A DNA stretch of 64,000 nt from Synanceia verrucosa (GCA_029721515.1 CM056559.1:18827479-18891478); one strand, 5' to 3'; positions 1-11,597 are shown, counted from the stretch's first letter. Notes: generated by a model from the sequence alone, not told the origin. Numbers and translations are program-made.

Positions 1-561
1 GAGACATTGGCCTGGCTGTAACACACAGGTCAGTCCATCACCCCAACTCCTCCGACAATTCAAGAGCAAAAAATGAAAAAGTGCTGCTGTACATTTTGCA
101 ACACAAGCCGTTTGGACAGACACTGAAAGGAGTGCTCTATTGATTTTAAGGGAACTAAAAGGTCCCCTTTAATTCAATAGAGCATTTCTGGAAATCTGGG
201 GCAGTGGACGGAAGGTTAAGCTCTGGAGTTTGTGAAACATTTGGACATTTCAATAGTAACGAATGTATTTGGGCAAATACATGTAAAAAGCAGCACTAAG
301 TTTTATGTTGTGTTGTGGATAAAAGTCTGCACATTTAATTTAATTGTTGCAAGGACCAGATTCAGCCTCCATCCTGTTAAACAGCATTTCAGTGAAATTA
401 GAGCCCTCTGCATGCAAAAAACTTTCAGAGCCTGGTATGAGTCAAGCAACAAAACCGCTGCAGCCTGTAAACCCTCACAAACTGCCTTCTGATGTTAATT
501 TATATTCTCCAATCTGCATTCAGGAACTTCAGTGAATTTTATGAATGCTGTTCTTTTCTAG
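1..561 (+). other. ksr1 intron (upstream part), no feature seen
   Basis: AT-rich intron sequence upstream of the C1 exon. The preceding ksr1 exon is not in the window. I see no coding exon, repeat family or RNA gene here. Confidence 0.6.
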
Positions 562-797
562 GTTTTCAACCAAGTCCTGGCTCTCCCAGACGTGCCAAGT
601 GTGTCGCAAGAGCATGATGTTTGGTGTCAAGTGCAAACACTGCAAGTAAGAAGAAGACCATAATGTCTAATATGTGTGGTTAGAGTACCACTTGCTATGA
701 TCTCATTAGGGTTCATCATGTCCATGTGCCCACAGGTTAAAATGCCACAACAAATGTACCAAAGATGCTCCCTCGTGTCGGATATCATTTCTCACAT
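562..797 (+). CDS. ksr1: ksr1 exons encoding the C1 (CA3) zinc-finger domain
   Basis: Two exons (562-645 and 736-797) split inside a Lys codon. They encode a C1 domain with the paired-cysteine signature: CQVC, then KCKHC, then HNKC, then APSC. The acceptor at 560-561 follows ttcttttcta and the donors read GTAAGA and GTAAGT. In KSR proteins the atypical C1 domain binds membrane lipid rather than phorbol ester and is needed for recruitment to the plasma membrane. The ligand behaviour is family knowledge, not visible here. Confidence 0.93.
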
Positions 798-3700
798 GTA
801 AGTGACACTAAGCGCCTTTTCGTTTGCATTTTAACAAAAATAGACACTCTATTGTTCCAATATACTGTGTTATATCCCTGATATGTGATATATTGTATGA
901 ACATGCACTGTGGTCTGACAGTCATAGCAGAAAATAGTTTAATTGCTCAAAGAGGCACTCGTCTATTGTTTTAAGACAGACGTGAAATGTGTGAATCTTT
1001 TAATTTTCAGTGATATAAATGAGCTTTCATTTGATTTTACAGTGCCAAGGATGCGGAGGGCAGAATCAGTGCCATCAGATATCAATAATCGAATCGATCA
1101 CAGAGCAGAGATCCCGCTGCAGTTTGGTACTTTACCAAAAGCAATAACCAAAAGGGTAAGTGCTGGTTTCTTTTCCATGTTTGGACTATTCCCACTTTAA
1201 TCAGGTAAAGATTAGTAGCTCAGAGAGGTGCACGTGAAATAAATTACCACTGTGTGTGTGTTGTGGAAGGAGCCTCCCCCCAGTTTAAACCAGCTGGACT
1301 CCAGCAGTAACCCGTCGTCAGCCACTTCCTCCACACCATCCTCCCCAGCACATTTCCAGCAGAATAACCCCAACAGTGTCAGCGCCACCCCCCCACTCAA
1401 CCCGTCACCACAGGGCTCCAGAGACAGTCGCTTCCACTTCCCAGGTCAGCACCCTGCTACCACCATCACTGCTCAACACACTAGCCTTATGTAATGTCAG
1501 CACAGTTCCTCACAGTGGTCCGTTTCACATGAGCCAATCAACAGGACAAACAGTATGTTGGTAAAATACACTCCACAGATACTTTTACAGTAAATATTGC
1601 ATTGGAGTATTTTGTAACTGATATTATTTTTGACAACTTTTGATTTTTTTGTCTGAATTTTTGATGTCTTTTTAGTTTAGCATGACATCAGAGCATATTT
1701 GTTCATATGCATTGTTTGCATTGTGATAAAACACGATGATAAAGCGACTAACGTGAAAATATGAGCTGATTTCATCAGTATAGTTTTGTGAAAACCAGAG
1801 GAAGTGAAAGTAGTGCAGTCAGTGCAGATAATAATAAGCAGTTTGAAAGTCTGTCGGATCCAGTGTATTCAGATAAATAATTAACCTTGGCTCATGAGCA
1901 GTAATCATTCTCAAGGTACTACACCGTAGTAAACAAAGTAAATTACTGCAGCGGTGTGGCAACACTGACAGGACGTTTCCCTTATAGTTTTATCCTGAAC
2001 CCACTGAGCCAAAGGTTTAAGATTCATTCACTCTGGGTTTGTTTTTGTTCTGTTCTGATTATTGTGATTATTGGTGTATTAAATTTCTATAATATTGATA
2101 TTGTATTTACCTTCTCTCTTCTAGTTCAGTGTTCTGACCTTGTACTTTCAAACAGACGTTCCTGCCTCCACATATCCTGCTGCTCAACACTCTGGTAGCT
2201 ACTATGAGTCTGGGTAAGAGAAAACACTACATACCCACCATATTGGCTGATACAGTGTTTCTCAACCCTGGTCCTCAGTATCACTATCCTGCATGTTTTA
2301 GATGTCACCCTGCTCCAGCACACCTGATTAAAAATAGTGGGTCGTTATCAGGCTTCAGCAGAGCTTGATGACAAGCTGATCATTTGAATCAGGTGTGTTG
2401 GAGCAGGGTTACATCTAAAACATGCAGGACAGTGGGGCCCGAGGACCAGGGTTGAGAAACACTGGCTTTTCACATTTCATATGCAGCCACGAGATCCAGG
2501 TTTATTTACAGGTTTACAGGTTTATTTTTACACTTTGAATCCTCCTCACTACATATCTTAGTTTCATTATTCATATGTGGTTTGTATAGAGCTAAATAAA
2601 GCTAAAAATAATTGTGTTTTTTCTCTCAGAGTATCACAGACGGCTGTTACAGAGTCATCAGAAGTGAAGGGAGGAGGGGTGAGTACTTCCAGTTACTCAC
2701 AGTGAGTCACACAACAGGAAGTAGAAGTGATTCGTTATTTGCCTGCTGTATGGGGATAGTGTGACATGTGGTAACAGAAGGTTAATGTGCTGTTTATGTG
2801 TTTGAGGAACTGATCTGACTTTATTTGACTCCACCACTCCCAGTAATCACTCACGCCAAAACGGAGACAGTGTGCAATAAAACCTGTCAGAGATAATAAT
2901 ATTATCAATGAATGTTATGCAATAATCTTATTTATCATGTGACATATCAGTAGTATTGATTTTGCAATACACTTTGCTATATTTCTGTTATTTTTATTTC
3001 ACCAGTTGGTCCACTGTGTTTATTTATCCATTGTTTACTGATCAATATTAGTTATTAGTATATATTACAATACAATATTAGTCCGACGATATTAATATTT
3101 GTTGACAAACTTACCTTTGTTTCCTACTTATTCTGTTTGTTTACTGATGTCACTGCTTCTTATTTCTCTATTATTTTAGATTTTTTGTGACAAATAAAGG
3201 GTTGTGTCATCTTCTCTCTTATCTTATTATTTTAAATGAGCAGTGTGTAGGACTAATGGGAGCCTTGTCTGCATCAACGCTGTTTGCCTCGCCACCCATA
3301 CCATGATGGATGTCATTATCTATTTCTGCATATACCTGCTGACCCAGAAATACCCCTTTGATTGTTAATATTTTATAATTGTATATCACTGTATGAACTT
3401 TTAATAATACTTTACAGCTTCCATTTTAGTTTTATGTGTCTCACATTGCTTTTTTTGTTGGTTTGGTTCTTCTCAAAACATTTATTTCCTGCTTTTCTAC
3501 ATAGTTTTAGTCACTTCAGTCTCTTTATTTATTCTGCTCTGTTTTTCAGGAAGAAGAGGAAGACTACCCTGCTGAGAATGAGGAAGCAGTTCACAGAGAA
3601 AAGTGTTTTTCCTCTGAGGCGTGTGATGAGGACGGGCTGGAGGACCTGCCTACTTCCATATGCCGCCGCGGGGCTGTTGGCCGCTGGAGGGGCCCCATCA

Positions 3701-6453
3701 GTCGGAAGGCCAGCCAGACCAGTGTCTACCTGCAGGAATGGGACATCCCGTATGAGCAGCTGCAGCTGGGAGAGCTTATTGGCAAGGTGAAGACACAGAC
3801 GTTCTGCGGGCACTGAATCTTAGTGTAAAACCTAAAATATCAACATGTGGGTTGAACAACAGCTGTATTGTGTCTGTCCAGGGTCGCTGGGGGAAGGTGC
3901 ATAAGGGTCGCTGGCATGGTGAGGTGGCCATCCGCCTGCTGGAGATTGACGGCAACAACCAAGATCACCTGAAGCTCTTCAAGAAGGAGATGATGAACTA
4001 CAGGCAGACCAGGCATGAGAATGTCATCCTGTTCATGGGTGCCTGCATGGCTCCGCCTCACCTCGCCATCATCACCAGGTGCAGCTGCACATCTTGGCTG
4101 GTTTCAGTTCTGCGCTTGTTCCTTCAGGTTTATTAACAATGTTGTTTTGTCTACAGTTTCTGTAAAGGTGTGACTCTATACTCTGTTGTAAGAGAAAGAG
4201 GTCACATGCTGGACATCAATAAAACAAGACAGATTGCACAGGACATTGTGAAGGTAAGCAACCCCAGAGCTGCATGAGACGGACAGAATGAAAACAGTAA
4301 ACCATTGTTTTAATATCAACATATATGGCTATAGGCTGATGTAACTCCATTATGGCTTCATGCAGTGTAACCAAATTTAAAAGCTATAAATCATGAGATT
4401 CATTTCTCTCATTTCTTTTTTTTATCTAAAATATACAACACATTTTCAGGTAAGGTTCAGACTAAGGAACAGGAAGATATAGTGGTGGCACTACATTCAA
4501 GGAATCTACAATTTCGGAGCCATTTCTTCTGACAACACACTCCTCTATTTATCGCTCTCATTCCTCTCCCTCCGACTTCCTCACTTTCACCCTTTGGGAA
4601 ACGGTGATTGGTCAGGGGGAAAAAGTGTTGATTCTGCTGGCAGGATCTAGGAATCAGGGGGTTAATGTGATAAGAAAAATAAATGGCCAAAATATACTGC
4701 TTATGCTGTTTAGCCACGCTCTAAGTTGAAGTTTTTCCCTACTACTATTTACAATTTAGACAGAGGAGTGGTGAATTCCACTTGAAGCTTCTTTAAGTTT
4801 ATGATTACTTCTGTGAATATGATGGTGTGTCGATAAAGTAACAGCTCTTTTATTAAAAAAAAAAAAAACAGTCATTCATTAAAGCCACATTTTACACCTA
4901 AACAACAAAAACTCTTTCGCAGGGAATGGGTTATCTTCATGCCAAAGACATCATTCACAAGGATCTGAAGTCTAAGAATGTTTTCTATGACACAAACAAG
5001 GTGGTCATTACAGACTTTGGCCTGTTTGGGATGTCTGGAGTGGTACAGGAAGGCAGGTAAGAGTGAGACACATCACATCACATCACATCACACTCTTATC
5101 TGTATCTGTGGTAAGGTATGATCACTGTCTTCCCTTGTATTGTGCTTCTGTGTTTAGAAGAAAGAACGTGTTGCGGATACCTCAGGGCTGGATCAACTAC
5201 CTGGCCCCGGAGATTGTTCAGAAAATGAGCTCAGAGGTCAACGAAGACCAACTGCCTTTCAGCAAAGCTGCTGACATTTATGCATTTGGGTATTGATTGA
5301 TTGATTGATTCAATTTTTGAGTACCAGCTGTTTTATAAAACAGAAAGTGCCTTGTGCCAGCATTTTGGCCCATTCTCAGTCATATTTCAAGACCCACAGA
5401 ATATTTTGAACTCTGTCTATGAAAACACTGACTAGCTCAAATGAAAGAAGAGACTCAGACTCACTTACACAGAGGCTGCAGGAGACCGTGATTGGCGACC
5501 TGCTGCCGAAAAAACACTTTAACGTCAAAATACATCAATGGCACTCAAAGAGTTAACAGAAACAGTCCAGCACGTGATGTGGTTTCACTGTCACAGTTTA
5601 CCTGATCAGATGTTTGTGTTGTGTCATTTTCAGCACAATCTTGTACGAGCTGCAGGTTGGAGACTGGCCAATCACCAACCAGCCTGTGGAAGCTAAAATC
5701 TGGCTGGTAGGCAGTGGCGAGGGTGTGAAGAAGGTGCTGGCAGACGCCAACCTGGGCAAAGAGGTCACGGTGAGTCTGTTAGAAGTTTCCACTCTTTGCT
5801 TAAGTGATTAAAACGTTCCAGTGAACCATAGTGACGTGAAAACAGCCTGAAAGGGTTAAAGATCTCAGATGAAAACGGGGACAAAAGCCCTGCTTTATGG
5901 TCTGTTTGACACTAAATGGGACCATAATCCAGTAAATGAAAGAATACACTAGACAACGAGACCGTAATCTCATGTTTACAAGGTTTACTGAGGGAATAAA
6001 TCCAGAGAGAATTAGGATGATTTTCTATTGATATAGCTCTAATAGACTTATATATACAATTCAGATTTTCTTCATTCTCTTATATCACATGACAGGAAGA
6101 TCTAGCTGGTTAACATGCCCTTGTTGCAGAGATACTGTATCTACAACACAACACACAGAAATCTTTGACATTACAAACTACAATGATCTCACAAAGCACC
6201 CACATCAAAGTGGAGGTGGAATCTCGGGATGCAAGCATCCAGTTTGACGTTCTGAGGCAGTGGATGATGAAACCTCCCGTGTTATGAATGAACCCTCCTC
6301 CCTCCATCCCAACAGGAGATCCTGTCTGCCTGCTGGTCCTCTGAGGCAGATACCAGGCTGACGTTCACCCAGTTGGCTGGTTTGCTCGAGAGGCTTCCCA
6401 AACTGAACCGCAGGCTGTCTCACCCAGGACACTTCTGGAAGACCACTGAGTAG
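562..6453 (+). CDS. ksr1: Kinase suppressor of Ras 1, C-terminal 536 residues (13 exons; 5' end outside window)
   Basis: KSR1 is a cytoplasmic scaffold that brings RAF, MEK and ERK together at the membrane. Coding exons by splice signal and phase: 562-645, 736-797, 1043-1155, 1270-1444, 2156-2213, 2630-2678, 3550-3786, 3882-4078, 4157-4253, 4923-5056, 5158-5289, 5634-5769, 6316-6453 (stop TAG 6451-6453). All phases join without a frame break. Domain order is C1 zinc finger, Ser/Pro-rich linker with 14-3-3 and ERK docking motifs, then kinase-like domain. The protein ends HFWKTTE, close to the short KSR1 C-terminus and unlike KSR2, which has a longer tail; linkage to lgals9 and myo18a also favours KSR1. 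The N-terminal coiled-coil/SAM-like region must lie upstream. Teleost a/b paralogue status cannot be told. The family is certain from sequence; KSR1 over KSR2 is an inference from tail and synteny. Confidence 0.95.
1043..2678 (+). CDS. ksr1: ksr1 linker exons with 14-3-3 site and FxFP ERK-docking motif
   Basis: Four exons (1043-1155, 1270-1444, 2156-2213, 2630-2678). The first encodes RRAESVP, an R-x-x-S-x-P 14-3-3 site whose Ser codon is 1066-1068. It matches the conserved site after the C1 domain of KSR1, whose phosphorylation holds the protein in the cytosol. The second is Ser/Pro-rich and ends with FHFP (1432-1443), an FxFP-type ERK docking motif lying exactly at the exon boundary. The third and fourth exons (VPASTYPAAQ and a short VTESSEVKGGG segment) are poorly conserved and are called mainly from splice signals and phase, so they are less certain. 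The acceptor before 1270 has a weak pyrimidine tract (tgtgttgtggaag). Confidence 0.82.
2253..2464. mobile_element. Short inverted-repeat DNA element (hAT-like MITE) in a ksr1 intron
   Basis: A 212-bp palindromic element starting CAGTGTTTCTCAACCCTGGT and ending with its imperfect complement (accagggttgagaaacactg). The arms match over about 80 bp, including the tgcatgttttagatgt block and its complement acatctaaaacatgca. CAGTG ends are typical of hAT-type non-autonomous elements. I could not define a clean 8-bp target duplication (ggctgata versus gcttttca), so the superfamily is tentative. No coding capacity. Confidence 0.7.
2679..3549 (+). other. ksr1 intron, AT-rich, no feature seen
   Basis: 871-bp intron between two confident exons. 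It is AT-rich, with short stretches of mixed TA/ATT repeats, and holds no recognisable exon or element. Confidence 0.6.
3550..6453 (+). CDS. ksr1: ksr1 kinase-like domain exons
   Basis: Seven exons encode the hinge (KASQTSVYLQEWDIP) and the whole kinase-like domain. The glycine loop is GKGRWGKV. The usual ATP-anchoring Lys of the VAVK motif is Arg (VAIRLLE, codon 3933-3935), a hallmark of vertebrate KSR. The catalytic loop is HKDLKSKN (Asp codon 4962-4964) instead of HRD, and DFG is intact (5013-5021). APE is present as LAPEIV. This pattern fits a pseudokinase that works mainly as an allosteric activator of RAF and scaffold for MEK. The pre-kinase exon 3550-3786 is very acidic at its start (EEEEDYPAENEEA) and contains RWRGPISRK. 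Last exon 6316-6453 carries the final helices and stop. Confidence 0.95.
5290..5556 (-). mobile_element. Dispersed TTAA-ended element, copy 1 (in ksr1 intron)
   Basis: About 240 bp from roughly 5310 to the TTAA at 5553-5556. It shares long blocks, in opposite orientation, with 31095-31533: cataaaacagaaagtgcctt and the following tgtgccagcatttt, and the block near the other end with gctgccgaaaaaa. The right end reads gcactcaaagagTTAA and the left end carries tttgagtaccag, an imperfect inverted repeat of it. TTAA at the end suggests a piggyBac- or Kolobok-like non-autonomous transposon. The left boundary is blurred by a ttga-rich simple repeat just after the splice donor at 5290. Confidence 0.55.
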
Positions 6454-7189
6454 GTATCAAGGAAAGACAGATTCAGTATTCATGATCCAGGGTGGACCAG
6501 CCTGCGGCATTTATCTACACCAGCATTCAAAAAAAAAGGGAGTCCTTTTTTTCTGTATTTTATTTAGTTGACAAACATTTTCATGTCATGTTAGGAGAAA
6601 ACGCTGAGTTTTGTAAAGAAATGTGAATATCACGACGCTGTCCTGCTGAGTATCAACTACTTAGAAAGATCTTTCCTAATGTGACTGCTACTATGTATTT
6701 TGAGGAAGAGATCTCCTCTCATGTTGCTATGCCTGTGGATAGAGTTGTTGCTCCCATTATGCCTGCTTCGTCGTCTTTTCCAGTCACGTTAACAGCTCTC
6801 CCCACAGTCTGCAGTAATATCTTCTCTCTTGTCTCTGTGGTTTCCTCTCCTCTGGATGCCGACTGATCCACCTCTTCCTGTCGTCTCCACGCTCACATTT
6901 CCACCTGTCACTTTTTGTTTTTCCACCTCTCCTCATTCTGCCTTGTCGCTCTGCTCTCCTCCTGGTGAAGGCCGTGGGATCATCATCATCACTGCTTGAG
7001 AGATCATTGCCATCAGGGTCAAAATGCACACTGTCCATACATGTACAAATACAGCAGCTGAGAGGCACAGGGGCTTTTTAAAATCCAAACTCAATATTGG
7101 CAAATATTGACAATATTTCAACCCACTTTCACAATGAGAAAGCTGAGCAGTACAGATTACATGTTAATCTGTAATGATGTACACATTAC

Positions 7190-7715
7190 TGGTTTTAGTT
7201 TTTATAAAGGTAATGCCTTTATGCTAATGCTGCTGAACGTAACACCACTGGTTACATTACTTTTGGATTACTCCTTATTGTACTAAAAGTAGGAAAGACA
7301 CCAGATAGTTTCAAAGCAAAGCTTCTTATTATCATAAAAGAAGGATGGACATCAGATAATTTCAAAGTAAAGCTCCTCATTGTAATAAAAGGACACCAAA
7401 TCTATCATAAAGCTGTCAGAAAGTAGTGGTCTTCTTTACCATCTGTGGTTCCTTTAGAGCAACAAATTCTCAGTAATGTTCATATTTCCACCCTCTAAAG
7501 ACGTCTTAACGACTCCTCCATCTTTGTTCCGTCTTCTCGTCCATGAGCTGAAGCTCGAAAGTCAAAGCCATTATGATTGTTGACCAAAAAGTAAAAGAGT
7601 TTGGTTTGTTTTTCTGTCCTCCCGTTATAACGATAGTTGTAAAGTAATGATTGATTGTGACTACTAAAGTTAACAACAGTAACGTGTTACCACCGACACT
7701 GGCTAAGACAAGCAA
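7190..7715 (+). repeat. Dispersed repeat, copy A, with two units of a 51-bp minisatellite
   Basis: This stretch is closely similar to 38120-39345. Shared blocks include ttacttttggattact, tttcaaagtaaagctcctca, gcaacaaattctcagtaatg followed by ttcatatttccaccctct, and cgtccatgagct. Units of a 51-bp tandem repeat start with tttcaaag at 7309 and 7360. The ends are rich in GTAAC/GTTAC motifs (gaacgtaacacc; cagtaacgtgttaccacc), as in some fish DNA transposons, but I cannot name the family. It lies in the ksr1 3' region. Confidence 0.65.
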
Positions 7716-8061
7716 GAGGAATGTCATGTGGTGGAGAGATCAAGCCTCTTTCTATATTGACTAAAGTCATTTAATTTAATAAAATGAAATAAACATTGAT
7801 ATGAACGGGTAACCTTTTAACCTGAGCCCTGTTGCTGTTAATAAATAGATAGATAACTGTCACATGACCTGCTGTTTCAATTGATCATTGAGGGATCAAA
7901 GAGTAAACCACTGAGAGATGCTCCTCACACTGAAATAACACAAGGTCTATTTGTTCAGCCTTACTTTGTCTCCTGGCAGCAGGAACAATGAGCTGAAATA
8001 CAATGAAAAACAATACTGGAAATAATGGTATAAAGAAACTGTGTCTTTTCCTATGTTAGTG

Positions 8062-8090
8062 GTATGTGTGTGTGTGTGTGCGTGTGTGTG
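8062..8090. repeat. (TG)n microsatellite
   Basis: Run of TG dinucleotides interrupted once by CG. Confidence 0.9.
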
Positions 8091-8227
8091 GGGTTGAATG
8101 TAATGATCACAAACAGACAATGATGTCATTTATATACAGTGCTGGAGGCTGTATTTAATATTCAGTGTTTGGGTTTTCACTTTTATCTGGTACAGTGTCA
8201 TTTATGTATAGAGTTCAGAGTATGGAT

Positions 8228-8363
8228 GATCTGATATCACCAAGTACTTAACAGTCCTGGACAAATGTCAACATTTTTAGAGTTAGGGTAAGGATTAGGA
8301 TTAGTGGTCCAGGACTATTGTGGTAGTTGTCCAGGACAGTTAATAACTTGGTGATATCAGATC
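8228..8363. mobile_element. 136-bp palindromic element
   Basis: Arms gatctgatatcaccaagt...gtcctggacaa and ttgtccaggacag...acttggtgatatcagatc are inverted repeats of about 37 bp. The centre contains ttagggtaaggattaggattagtgg, vaguely telomere-like but too short to matter. Probably a small MITE; no target duplication identified. Confidence 0.6.
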
Positions 8364-8487
8364 GTGCTTCAGAGAATAGTGTAAATTGTCGTAGGTGGAT
8401 TGGTGGTTTTTTTTTTTCTTCTTTTTGAGGTTTAATCTGCAAATCTGCAGAATATTTTTGTACAGGATGTGTTGAACTACTGTAGAT

Positions 8488-8493
8488 ATTAAA
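8488..8493 (+). promoter_or_regulatory. Candidate poly(A) signal for ksr1
   Basis: ATTAAA about 2 kb after the ksr1 stop, followed within 30 bp by the GT-rich stretch tctgtgtgctcctttt. An AATAAA at 7778-7783 is an alternative but lies just after a repeat insertion. Which one is used cannot be decided from sequence. Confidence 0.25.
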
Positions 8494-8588
8494 GCTGATC
8501 TTCAGTGACTCTGTGTGCTCCTTTTAGTGATTGAATCAGTGTCAGAAAACTGTGATGGTACAACCTAAATGTGCACTCCATGTTGATG

Positions 8589-8900
<312 letters not shown>

Positions 8901-9094
8901 AGCTACTGCCACCTCGAACGATATACTGCCATATATACAATACAATAAAACAGGTTGTAAAGAGCAAAGAGCAAAAAAAATAAAAAGCCCTACTCCAACC
9001 GCTCTGCAGCAAACAGCATCATTATGCACAGCATCAGATCATTATGCACCATCATCATTATGTACACATATATGTATATATATTTATATACATA

Positions 9095-10244
9095 CACTAT
9101 ATTGCCAAAAGTATTTGTTCACCTGCCTTGACTCACATATGAACTTAAGTGACATCCCATTCCTAATCCATAGGGTTCAATATGACGTCAGTCACCTTTT
9201 GCAGCTGTAACAGCTTCAACTCTTCTTGGAAGACTGTCCACAAGGTTTAGGAGTGTGTTTATGGGGATTTTTGACCATTCTTCCAAAGCGTATGTGTGAG
9301 GTCACACACTGATGTTGGATGAGAAGGCCTGGCTCTCAGTCTCTGCTCTAATTCATCCCAAAGGTGTTCTATCGGGTTGAGGTCAGGACTCTGTGCAGGC
9401 CAGTCAAGTTCATCCACACCAGACTCTGTCATCCATGTCTTTATGGACCTTGCTTTGTGCACTGGTGCACAGTCATGTTGGAAGAGGAAGGGGCCAGCTC
9501 CAAACTGTTCCCACAAAGTTGGGAGCATGGAATTGTGCAAAATGTCTTGGTATGCTGAAGCATTCAGAGTTCCTTTCACTGGAACTAAGGGGCCAAGCCC
9601 AGCTCCTGAAAAACAACCCCACACCATAATCCCCCCTCCACCAAACTTTACACTTGGCACAATGCAGTCCGACAAGTATCGTTCTCCTGGCAACCACCAA
9701 ACCCAGACTCGTCCATCAGATTGCCAGATGGAGAAGCGTGATTCGTCAATCCAGAGAATGCGTCTCCACTGCTCTAGAGTCCAGTGGCAGCGTGCTTTAC
9801 ACCACTGCATCTGATGCTTTGCATTACACTTGGTGATGTATGGCTTGGATGCAGCTGCTCAGCCATGGAAACCCATTCCATGAAGCTCTCTGCGCACTGT
9901 TCTTGAGCTAATCTGAAGGTCACAAGAAGTTTGGAGGTCTGTAGCGATTGACTCTGCAGAAAGTTGGCGACCTCTTCGCACTATGCACCTCAGCATCCGC
10001 TGACCCCGATCCCTCAGTTTACGTGGCCTACCACTTCGTGGCTGAGTTGCTGTCGTTCCCAAACACTTCCACGTTCTTATAATACAGCTGACAGTTGACT
10101 GTGGAATATTTAGGAGCGAGAAAATTGTAAAAGCAGTCTGCATGGCTAGGTGCTTGATTTTATACACCTGTGGCCATGGAAGTGATTGGAACACCTGATT
10201 CTGATTATTTGGATGGGTGAGTGAATACTTTTGGCAATATAGTG
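9095..10244 (-). mobile_element. Tc1-like DNA transposon, copy 1 (damaged)
   Basis: 1150-bp element bounded by inverted ends CACTATATTGCCAAAAGTAT and its complement, with TA target duplications at 9093-9094 and 10245-10246. It carries a transposase frame on the minus strand. Compared with the copy at 40224-41447 it lacks about 90 bp near the N-terminal coding end (junction near 10128), and it keeps most of the catalytic domain. It sits beside the (TA)n tract, consistent with TA target choice. Confidence 0.93.
9259..10194 (-). pseudogene. Tc1-like transposase, inactivated
   Basis: Minus-strand frame of 312 codons from 10194 to 9259, interrupted by one TGA at the end of HGMGFHG where the second copy keeps CGA (Arg), a CpG decay change. 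The N-terminal part has the HTH region (SLLNIPQSTVSCIIRTWK) and the GRPRKL AT-hook-like motif. The C-terminal DDE domain shows WIDESRFSI (first Asp), FQHDCAPVHKARSI (second Asp) and SPDLNPIEHLWDELE (final Glu). The internal deletion removed residues ahead of the HTH, and a frameshift near 9290 gives a false C-terminus (ending KNGQKSP). Members of this family cut and paste by a DDE mechanism; this copy should be dead. Confidence 0.9.
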
Positions 10245-10246
10245 TA

Positions 10247-11360
10247 TGTCAGATGTCAATCTCTGCTGTCAATAATACATTTTTACGCTACATGAACTGC
10301 AAACATCAGTTTCAATTAATTTGGTGGATTTTGAAGGAAACATGTAGAGGCTATGTTGTAGCAGAGGTGGAATATAATTTATAACATTAAGTAGTACAAT
10401 AAGTACATTTTACTTTACTTAAATGTTTACTTCATCTTAGAGAGAAATTAGTACTTTTTACTGTGTTTATTTGACAATATTACTTACTCCCTACTTTGCA
10501 GATTCAGAACTTTGATGAATGATCAATGAACATGTAATGATATGTTTTATTAACTTTGATTAATCCCACTATGGAGAAATTTACAGCGTCAGAGAGCTCA
10601 AGCTGCATTAAACACATTGCATGTGAGTGGGGAAAAAATCATGTGCATTTCACTCTCAACAGTTTTAAGGTCTTGAAATCACCTTGTTAATTTGCCATGC
10701 AGAGCATCTAGCAAGGTTGCATACCTGTGGAGGTGGTCAGCAGAAAGTGTGGCACTGGCTTTCTTCAGTGTTGGTGAGAGTGATGTCATTTATTTGGCTT
10801 GGGAGAAACTGCAACTTTCTTTCTGCCATTTTCTCCGTCATTTTTAAGTTCTCAGTTATCTCACGTACAAAGATGAGCTGCTTAGAGGTCTGACAGTTTC
10901 TGAAACCCACTTCTGGGTATCAGTGTTGTCTCTGTCCTGCTTCTTTTTTTCATTGTGTTTAATTTGAGAGAATTGGATCACCTGGAGAAAATCCTTTACC
11001 ATTTGCTGATAACATTTAGTCTAAAACGAGCGTTGATTCCAGTAGTGTGCACTGGGAGGCAAAAACATGCACTAATGTGTCCTCTTAGGACACAAAATGC
11101 GTGCTTAAGTGACCCCTGGTTGTCAAAACACACTAAATTGCTCTCTTGGCTGGTCCAAACATAATAAAGTGCCCTCTTCAGTGGCGAGAATGCACTGTAG
11201 GTGCCCTTTTTTCTGTTCGTCTCGGCCCTTCAAAGGTCTATGCACGTCACTGCTGTCAATAAGATCTGGTCTACTAGTGATGAACTTGTCCTGCTTCTTT
11301 TCATTATGTTTTGTTTGGGAGAACTGGATCATCTGGAGGAAAAACCTTTGACAGTAGACA
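10247..11360. other. Intergenic DNA, no recognisable feature
   Basis: No exon, repeat family or RNA gene recognised. There is a loose internal similarity between about 10925-11000 and 11285-11350 (ttgagagaattggatcacctgg and ttgggagaactggatcatctgg, each near a cctgcttctttt block), pointing to an old duplication or a pair of repeat fragments about 345 bp apart. Confidence 0.5.
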
Positions 11361-11597
11361 TCACAATGTAGGTTTAGGCTCAGGCTCAGGTGGAGGTGAA
11401 GGTTGATTCATCAGGTGATGTTTGAAGGAGGACACAATGTATCTTTCCAGCTGTGGGTCCTTTAGATAAAAAGAAAGCACCACCTTTTCCGCACAGCCAT
11501 ACTTCTTAACCAGGTCCTGGAAAACATCCTGATCAACATGTTCAAAATTGGATGTGACGATATCAGAATTCACATGCTTGATATCGGCCTATGTTTT
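11361..11597 (-). other. Unassigned open reading frame, possible exon relic
   Basis: Minus-strand frame of about 75 residues with a mixed, protein-like composition (FEHVDQDVFQDLVKKYGCAE, then VVLSFYLKDPQLERYIVSS, then a PEPEPKP tail). I do not recognise the family. It has no ATG at its start, only a possible upstream stop at the TAG near 11590, so it could be a stray exon or part of a transposon. It lies just beyond the end of a Tc1 relic. Low confidence that it is or was coding. Confidence 0.25.

Noticed and set aside
2124..2200. Alternative ksr1 acceptor after ttctctcttctag at 2123
   Set aside because: Using it leads to an in-frame stop, whereas the acceptor at 2155 keeps the frame open and fits the next exon.
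8260..8310. Telomere-like ttagggtaaggattagg string
   Set aside because: Only three imperfect units in the loop of a small palindromic element.
9377..9814. 145-codon frames antisense to the two Tc1 transposases (also 40734-41171)
   Set aside because: They are antisense shadows of the transposase; their similarity to each other only reflects the shared transposon.
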